DNA from: Isotricha intestinalis
Lineage: Eukaryota > Ciliophora > Litostomatea > Vestibuliferida > Isotrichidae
Reading direction: 5' to 3'
NCBI GenBank assembly: GCA_023807065.1
Contig: JAJJLU010004169.1
Span: 1-17,249, forward strand
DNA: 17,249 nt
Part shown: positions 1 to 9,400 of the stretch, piece by piece
Numbering within the stretch: position 1 is the stretch's first letter
Layout of the letters: every line of letters begins with the position of its first letter
Notes under the pieces: model-generated
Databases searched by the model: none
What the model was told of the DNA's origin: nothing
The model's input: only the letters and a program-made list of their open reading frames with translations
Made by a program: the position numbers and the translations under genes

Positions 1-177
1 CTCCATAAATTTAATATTATGATATTTATTTTCTACAGCTTCTGGACATAATTCTATTACGTTATCAGATGTTAATTCTGCCATATCATCTTCAATATCA
101 TTTCCTCTTTTTTTTTTTTGATTCATAAAATCATTCATGTTATTAAATTGTAAATTACCTCCTTTAAAAAAATCCAT
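1..177 (-). CDS. N-terminal fragment of an unidentified protein (runs off left edge)
   Basis: A minus-strand frame opens with ATG at 177-175 and stays open for 59 codons to base 1, so only the N-terminus is present. It begins MDFFKGGNLQFNNMNDF, has a basic KKKRG patch at residues 21-25, then an acidic stretch (NDIEDDMAEL) and a section containing CPEAVENKYH. The start is chosen because it is the first ATG after A/T-only DNA and is preceded by AAA, as are the other starts here. Codon choice matches the neighbouring genes (AAT, GAA and AAA rich). The KKKR patch is encoded partly by a run of 12 T on the plus strand (108-119); as read, that run keeps the frame. The gene is divergent from the giant gene. 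I do not recognise the family: there is no signal peptide, membrane segment or named motif. The coding call is fairly secure, the function unknown. Confidence 0.6.
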   Translation of the reverse strand, partial: MDFFKGGNLQFNNMNDFMNQKKKRGNDIEDDMAELTSDNVIELCPEAVENKYHNIKFME

Positions 178-420
178 TTTAATTTATTTTATTTATTATT
201 AAATCAAATTTTTTTTATAAATTTAATAGGTAATTTACTTTTTAATCAATCTTTACTTTCAAAAGTTATATCAAAAATATAAAGAATTATTGTGAAGAAA
301 AAATATTTAAACATAAATAAAATAATTAAAGAGAAAATTAAAATAAAACAAATTTAAAGTTACTTTAAAATTTTCTAAAATAAGTATAGTAGCATAAGTA
401 TTAAAAACAAATTAAAAAAA
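178..420. promoter_or_regulatory. Divergent intergenic region, presumed two-way promoter
   Basis: These 243 bases separate two divergent start codons, so they should hold the promoters and 5' leaders of both genes. The sequence is almost pure A/T with A-rich and T-rich runs. I see no conserved box that can be told from background. The last bases before the giant gene's ATG are an A run, and the left gene's ATG is also preceded by AAA. The promoter role is inferred from position only. Confidence 0.45.
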
Positions 421-3400
421 ATGTCATTTCTTTTCTATATAAAATTAACCACATTTCTTCTATTACCTCATATGATTAACCTCCAAATATTATTAGGAGA
501 CATTAATAATCTTCCAAGAGGAGTCCCAGGAGAATATTTAGAATATGATAATTATTTTGAAAATGAAAATATAAACGATTTAGAAAAATACCATCATTAT
601 ATAGGAGCTTGGGCTGCACAAGATTATATAGATGAATATTCAGGAATTTATTATACTAAAATGAGATGTTGTTGGACTGCAGGAAGTTACTACCAGACAA
701 TTAGATCCGATATTGCGAAAGATATTATTATAGATGATATTAGACTTACAAATTTAATAGGTTTAATAGATAAAGCATGTCATTCTTCTTATTATAATGA
801 CCATAATAATTTTGCTGTTTGGCAAGATAGAGAAGAAGATGATGTTATGTATTCAGTTATTGTTAGATTATCTAATCCAACTGATGAAATCATAAATACA
901 ACTGTTCATCTTTATGGGGGTTATGGTGGTCCAAGTTATGCTGGGGTTAATTTAAATATTGAACCTCATAGATCTATAAAATATACAATAAAATGGAATA
1001 ATATGCTTATTTCATTTGATGGTGAAGAAAGGACTCCTTCTGACACAATTGCAAGTTCTACTTATATTTATTTTAGAAATATAAATCCTACTGATAGTGA
1101 AAGTAATGACTTATATATATATATTAATAGTGCTTTTTTTAGAGTTGAATTATTTAAATATAAATTAAGTTTATCAGGTAATACACATAATTATTGTTAT
1201 AGAAATGGATGTATAAACAATTATTATTGTTCTAAAAATAGTGGAGCTACCGATAATCTATGTAATTATTATGATCCTGATGTAACTGTCTATAGAAGAG
1301 GTTATTGTAATACAGAAGGATGTATTCCAGGAGCTTATTGTGATTCGACTGATAATTTATATATGTGTAAAGAATGTGATATTAGATGTAGAACTTGTAT
1401 TAATGGTCAACCAAATAAATGTAGAAGTTGTTATCCAACTGCAGTTTCTCCATATTGGCATACTCATATCTATTTTCCAATAAATACTCCTCAAGCTTGT
1501 AAACATGAATATATTGCTTTCAACCATTTTTTAGACTTTGAAATTGAAATTCCTTTATTACTTAATTATAGAGGAACAATGGAATTTTGGATGTTTATTA
1601 TAAATCCAGAAAAATTAACTGATTCTATTTTACAACCATCTTATTCAGCTTTTGTTTTTCAAAATTTTTTCACAGTTATTATTCATCAAAATCCTGATTC
1701 AAATCATAAATCTGATATTCAAGTAACATTAATTCCTTTTGATAATATATATCCTTATAATAAAAAAATAATGAATTTATTAGATTTTGAAAATTATTAT
1801 ACAAGTAAATATACAAGTTATCAAAGTGTTACAAAAAATATAGAAAATAAAGCTTCAAGATGGGTTTTTGTTAGAGCAGGTTTTAGTTATACTCATAAAA
1901 AAATGCAAGTTAATGGAGAAGAAAAAAATATTGAATATCCTTATATTTATTTGGAAAATATTCCAACTTATAAAACAACATATCAAACTTTTCTTAAAAC
2001 TTTTTACCGAGAAAATGAACATGGAATTTTAAGAGTTCAAGGATTTCAATATATTAATACTGATATATATATTAGGAATTTAAATTATTATGCAGATTAT
2101 TTAAATAATGAAATAAATAATCCAAATTATTATAATCTACATGAAATTAGTGATATTTATTCAATTCCTAATTTACTTTTTTCTATTCCTTTTAATGATA
2201 TTGTTATTGCTGATGATTCAAATGATTCTACTTTTTCTTATTATGATTATAGTAGTCAATTTACAAAAAATTCTAGAGTAATTTCTAATATCATCATCCA
2301 ATTAATACCTTCTTCTTTAGCTCCATCCAAAAATTTTCATCGAATTAAGTTTTTAACTCCTAATAATTATTATAAAAATAGTGATTTAAAAGGAGTACAC
2401 AGTTTAACTTGTTCAAATCCAAATCGTTACTGTAGTGATGATGAAATACCTTATGCATGTATAAATTCAAATTTATTTCATAAATCAGATAATTCTATTG
2501 TTTGTACAACAGATTGTTTAGATTATCCATATAATCCATCAATGAGATTACCAAACATTAAAATTAACCATAATAATAATAACCCAATAACAAACGATAT
2601 ATGTAATTATAAATGTGATTCAAGAGTGAATAATTGTCCTTCAGGATATAACAGTAATATTAATTCCTTTTCATGTAATACTAATTATAATACTTTATTT
2701 TATCAATGTTTAGATAAAAATGAATATAAAGTTGATAATAGTGGATTACAATTTTCTGGAACTTATAGAACTAAATCAATGATATTTCCTTTATCACCTT
2801 CAAGTAACCCAATATCAAATTTTATGATAGAAATGTGGTTTCATCCTGATATGCATACACAAGCAAATCCTCCTTTATATAAACAATTTATTTTTATGTC
2901 TGATTCTCTTCAAATATACTTTGATATTAATTTACAAGAATATGTTTTTAAATCAGTTACAAATGGTTTTACTTCAATAAATGAATTAGGTTTTAATATA
3001 TATTATTATGGTTGGAATCATTTAATTATAAGTTCAAAACCTATTACAGTTAATAATCAAATTTATACTGAATTTAATGTTTCAATAGCAAATTCTTTTT
3101 TAAAAGTCGATCAAGTTTTAGGAAGAAATACAATTTATCAAATTTGCTTTTGTAATATTGATGATAATTGTTGTGGAACTGAATCAAATGCTTTATGGTT
3201 TGATATGTTTATTAAAGATATTAAATTATGGGATGCTAGATTTGTTGGTCCTTATACTTTATTTGATTTTAATAAATTTTCTTATATTATTCCAGGAGGA
3301 TTACTTCATTGGTATAAATTAGATATTACTAATTTAAATAATAATGATATTAAATGTGAAATTGATAATAGTTATAAAGTTTCTTATATTTCTGATAAAT

Positions 3401-6400
3401 ATTTCCTGAATCCTCATAATGATCAAAATTTTAATTATGGTTTTAATTTTAATTGGAATGATGTTAATTATCCTAATTTTGTTATAAATGCTCAAATTAT
3501 TAGTGAAAAAAATATAGTAAATATAACTCAAACTGGACAATGCTATGAAGGATGTTCTCAATGTTTTGGAAATTCAAAATATAATTGCTTTAAATGTAAT
3601 GAATATTATGCTTTGAATGGAGCAACATGTACATTAAATAGTCAATATAATAGTAATAAGTTTTATATTAATCCTCCTGTACAATCTAATGCCCCAGGAG
3701 AAATTAATGAATTAGAAATTGTATTTCCAAATACATACGATCCTGAAAAAGCAGGTGGAATGACTATTTTTTTTTATATGAAGTTATATGGTTTTACAAG
3801 TGAATTAATAAATAATTATATTTCAAGTATCTCATCAGATCCTATATTAAATATTGTTTATTTTTCAAATATTTTAAAATTATCATATGATGTTGAAGAT
3901 GAGTCTTTAAAATTATTATTAAATAATATAGTTCAATTTCAATTCGATGGATTTTCTAAAAAAATTGCAACATGGGTTCCAATATCAATAGCAGCTTTTA
4001 GAGGATTAACAATTCAAAAAGATTTTAACTCAATGACATTAGGTTCAACTCCTTTAAAACATATACCTTCTTCATATTCTAAATTTTATTTCAGAACAAT
4101 TCGTTTTTCAAAATATATGATAGGCCATATTTCAGATATAACGATTTATGATACATTTATAATAAATGCTTTAGGTTATGCAAGTCATAAAGATAATATT
4201 AATAGTATTTTTAGGAAAAACTATGGTTTAGATATAATATTATTTTCATTTCCTTTAAAATCAACTATAATATCAGATAAAGAAAATGAAGATGAAACAA
4301 TTAATTCATGGTCTTCATCAGGACATTGTTTAAATGACATTCCAATAAATGACAATAATGGTTTTTCTAATATTTTAACTAGGACAAAATGTGTTGAAGA
4401 TTATATAACATATACAGATCAAAATTGCAACGATGAACAATTTGTTAAATATAATACTGAAAATTATCCTCCTACTTGTGTAGACAATCCTTCAAAATGT
4501 GATGATATTACTCAAGTTATTCAAAAAATGGATGTTACTTGTGATTATTTAATAGCAACTTGTGATAATAAATCAATTAATAGTATTAATAATTTAATAT
4601 TTTCATATACACATAACAATGAAAAATATATTATATGTGGAAGTGCAAATGGTTTAGAAATTGCAAGATTTAAACCAAATTCAGTTCATAATATTTTATC
4701 TCCTACCGATGAATTTAAAATGGAATTTTGGTTTTTATCACAAAGTTATATAAATAATAATTTTGGAACTTTAGAAATTAAATGGAATGGTCATGTTGAT
4801 ATTATAATTCAATATTCTTCAAGTGTTTATTCTGCTAAATGTTATGGTTTAGATTCAACAAGTAATCAAGTTTCTTTCTCTTATACTGGAAATGAAGATA
4901 ATAAATGGAGATATGTTGTTTGTGGTGTTAGTATTTCTAAAAATGAAATTTATGTTACGAATTTACAAAAAGAAAATCAAATTGCTGGTTATAAAAGAAA
5001 TATAGTTAATTTAAATATACCATCATCATCATTAACAGATTTATATATTAGTGAAAGTTCTCCTACTAATTTCGGAGTAACATACATTAAAGAATTAAGA
5101 TTATGGAAATGTTATGAATGTTATCCTGATAAAGCTTTTGTTATTTTTAATAGAGATGATCCTTTTTTTTCAGATGTTTTACATTATTTTAAATTTGAAG
5201 ATCCAGGAGGTTTACTTAAAGATTATAGAAATAATATATATACAGGTGATGAAAATATAAAAGCACAATTTGAAACAAAAGATGAATTCAATGGATATGG
5301 TTTATTAAATTCAATACCAGATGCTCCTAATTGCAATGAACAAGGATCAATGTATTATTCATTAAAATTAGATAAGGGATGTGATATATTATTTAATTTT
5401 AATATATTTAAAACTGATATTATCTTTAATGATATTCCTGCTTCAAGGACAAATAGATATACTATGGATTTTTGGTTTTATGTTGAAAGTGCTGATGATT
5501 TTCAAAAAGGATTTAATATTATTTTTGAAGATCATATGACTATTTCTTCATTTGCTGGTTCAACTAGTGATAATGATATTACTGTTTATTGTTTTCCTCA
5601 AGGTTATAGAAATAATATGATGAATATTTTTGGTAATGATATTTTAAATAAATTTAATGTTGAACAAAATAAAATTAGTGATGTTTATATAAATGGATAT
5701 TCTAAATGGAATTATGTTAGATGTGCTTATTCTTTTGATTCTCAGAATTATTATTTAAATAATAAACCGGAAGAAGATGTGAAGAGTGAAATTTATTTTT
5801 GGAATCCATCTCAAAAAAGAAATGAAAAAGGATTTAAAATGTTTATGAAAAATTTAGTTAAACTTATAATTAATGTATCTCGTGATAATTTTACAAGAAT
5901 ATTTATTCAAACAATAAATATATTCCGTGAATATATTCCTCAATCTATAGATACAAAATATATAAAAATGAAAGAATATATATTTTCAGTATCAAATAAT
6001 TATTATTACCCAATTTTATTCTCTGTGGATTTTTCAAATGATTATGATATAATAACAAATAGATTAAAATATTATATTACAGATTATGATTGGATCCCAG
6101 AAACAGAACAATATTTAGATGATTTTATGACTAATATTTTTTCAAGATCATACCCAACTTATCCTATATATGAACCATTTTTAGAATGTGGAGTTGGAAA
6201 AATATATAATTTAGATTTAAATAATTTACCATATTGTGAATATATTACAACCCCAGATAATTGTAATAATGAAAATACTTTTTGTATTAATAATAATCAA
6301 TTTTTTTGGTGTCCTGAAGGAAAATATTTAGATATTAATACATTATCTTGTAATGATGATTGTCCTATTGGTTATACAAGACCAAGTGATGTAATTAATG

Positions 6401-9400
6401 GTTATGGAATGTGTAATATTAATATTAATCATTTACATTATTTGAATTATCCTAAAAATAAAGAAGATTTAGCTGTTGGAGTTTATGAAAATAAATTTGA
6501 ATGTCAAAATCTATATAGTTTAATTAATTATCATTGTATACAAGATACTTCAGATACTGCTATTTATTTTAGTAATAAATATTCTTTTACTAATACAATT
6601 GCTACATTTAATAGTCTTTATATTAATAATTATTACGTTGATTTTTGGATAATGTTTGATTTAAGTGAAAGTTATCGTTATTCTAATGATGTAATTGAAA
6701 ATGATGAAAATAGATATTATATATTTATTGCTTTTCCACATATAATTACAAGATATAAGAGAAAAATTCAATATTCAAATAGTTATATTATAAATAAGTT
6801 TACTGATATAATTTCAATTGATGAATTACTTAATAAATGGAATCATATAGTTCTTGAAAATTATGTTATTATAGGAGAAAATTTAGCAAATACATTTAAA
6901 TATATAAATATATATATAAATAATGATTATGAAGAATCAAAAATGTCCCTTAAAATAAATAATGATAATGATTTTTCTATATCTCAAATTGCATTTTGTA
7001 GTGGAAAAAATGATAAATGGTCTTCATGTACAGTAGGTTTATCAGGGAATTATAAAATATTTAAAGATATTATATGGGAAGATGCTTTTTATAAACAAAT
7101 TATAGTTTGGAATAGAGATGCAACAAATATAGCTTCTATAAATACATTTGGTACACCTTTGAATAATGATATTACAATGAATATTGTAGCTTATTATCCT
7201 TTTACAATAGATACAATAATATCAGGTTATATAAAATCAAGAGTTACTTATAGAAATGTAAATTTAGATTTTGAATTTAAATATAATACAGAAAATCAAT
7301 ATGATCATTCACAACAAGTAAATTGGGTAAATAATTTTGATATTACAATATCATCATCAACAACTTCAGATAATTATATTGAATCAATTGATAATAGTTA
7401 TTATACAGGAAAAGATAATATTCCTTATTTTAGTGGAGAGGAAAATACTTATGTTACAAATCCTTGTAGTGATAATTGCTATAAATGTTTTAGTGATGGC
7501 TCTGACAAATGTATTTCTTGTAAAAGTGGTTTTATTTTATCTGGTTCTAAATGTATTAATCCAACAAAATATTATTTTAATACTCCTGTTCAAAATGGAA
7601 ATACTAATCCTATTACTTTTAAATATGACTTAACTCAACATGATGAAATTACAATTATGATTTATATGAAATTTTTAGGAAGCGTTGCAATCAGAGACGG
7701 AATAGTTCCTTTAATTTATTTTTATGATCAAGATAATTATTTAGGATGGGATAATGATAATAATCAATTTATTATTGAATATAAAATTGATGGAGTAAAT
7801 AAAATACCTTTTAAATATTCTAACAGTAGAGTTTCTATTGGAAAATGGGCTTTATATTCAATTTCAATTTATAATTCAAATTATCAAGGAAAGTTCCCAA
7901 ATATGATTCAATTTATGATTGATGATGTTTCAATTCCTAATTCAATGGAACTTTCAGAATTAAATTTAGATACAATTTTATATAATAAAATATCTTTATC
8001 AAACACAGTAAGTGCTTTATATTATGATTTAAGAATATATGATAAATTTTATATAGGAGCTTATTCATTAGGACAAGAATTTGATACTACTTTTCCAACA
8101 TTAAAATATTATTTGAAATTAAATTCAATTTCAACTGGAAATGGTTGTTTAGATCAAAATGATGTTGAAACAAGTTTAATTTCTACAAATTATTGTATTG
8201 GAGATGATAATATGTATGATGATTCAGATTATCAATGTGTTGATAATGGAAATCAACAATTTAGAATAATTAATTCAGTTTCTCATAGTGTAAGTTGTAA
8301 TAATTGTAATGAATATTGTGATAGTAAATGCTATGATATTAATGAACAAGGATGTTTATGTACTTATGATTCAAAGAAATATATTTTAAGATATATTAAA
8401 TCTGCAAAAGTTGATGATGGAGAAAAAATGTTTTATTGTCAAAAACCTTATATTTTAAATTTAAATGAATTTAATAATATTAATATTGGTTATATTTCTC
8501 TTGGCTCAAGTACTTCTTATCAAATTGAATTTTGGTTTTATGTTTTTTCTTATATTTCAAATAGTAATTTTAATGGTGGAATAATAGAATGGTGGCACTA
8601 TATTAAAATAAATATTAATAAAAATTCAGAAAATGATAATTATTTAGATATTACATGTTATCCTTATTCAGATGAAAATTTAAATGGAATTCAAGATTCA
8701 ACTCATAAATTTGATGAATGGATTTTTGTTAGATGCATTGTTGATAAAGATGATTTAGAATTAAAATTAAATGATTTTTCACAAAGTATAACATCAGAAT
8801 TAGTTGAATATTGGAATTTTAATCAACCAAAATTCGGTTCTACTATATTAAGATTAAAAGATAATAATTCTAATATTCCTTATGGATTATTCCTTATAAG
8901 AGAATTAAGAATTTGGAATTCAAAAACAACTTTATTTTATGATACTTCTCATTTAAATTTAGCCACTGATTCAACTTATTCAAACTTAGCACATTATTAT
9001 AAAAATATTTATCAAGATAATGAAGATAGACAATATATGTTAGACAGTAAAAATAACATAAAAACAACATTAAACAATTCTTTAATTGCTAATTATCCTT
9101 ATTCTTATGTTCCTGAAAATTTCATTGATTTAGTTTTATGTAATGAAGGTGATAATTATAAATTAAATGTAATAACTGGAAAATATGAATGTTCAAATTA
9201 TGGTTCAACAGATATGTTAGATAGTATTAAAAATGATAATTCAGTATTAAGTTCAACAGATTTATATTCAAAAATGAAAATGTTATATAATATGGCAGTT
9301 AATGAATATGAAAGTCCAATTGATGAAAATGAGGATTTTTATTCAATTGTATATGTTAATAATGATGGAGAATTAGCATTTACTGATTCTCAAATTTCTA

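Noticed and set aside
108..119. T12 run as a frameshift in the left gene
   Set aside because: The frame reads sensibly on both sides of the run as given, so no break needs to be invoked, though sequencing error there cannot be excluded.
3334..3561. Minus-strand open frame inside the giant gene
   Set aside because: Ile/Asn-rich antisense text opposite a well-supported LamG region; no motif, a by-product of A/T-rich codons.
7337..7633. Plus-strand open frame in a second frame of the giant gene
   Set aside because: Hydrophobic Leu/Ile-rich shadow of the cysteine-rich linker and module 7; overlaps a far better coding frame.
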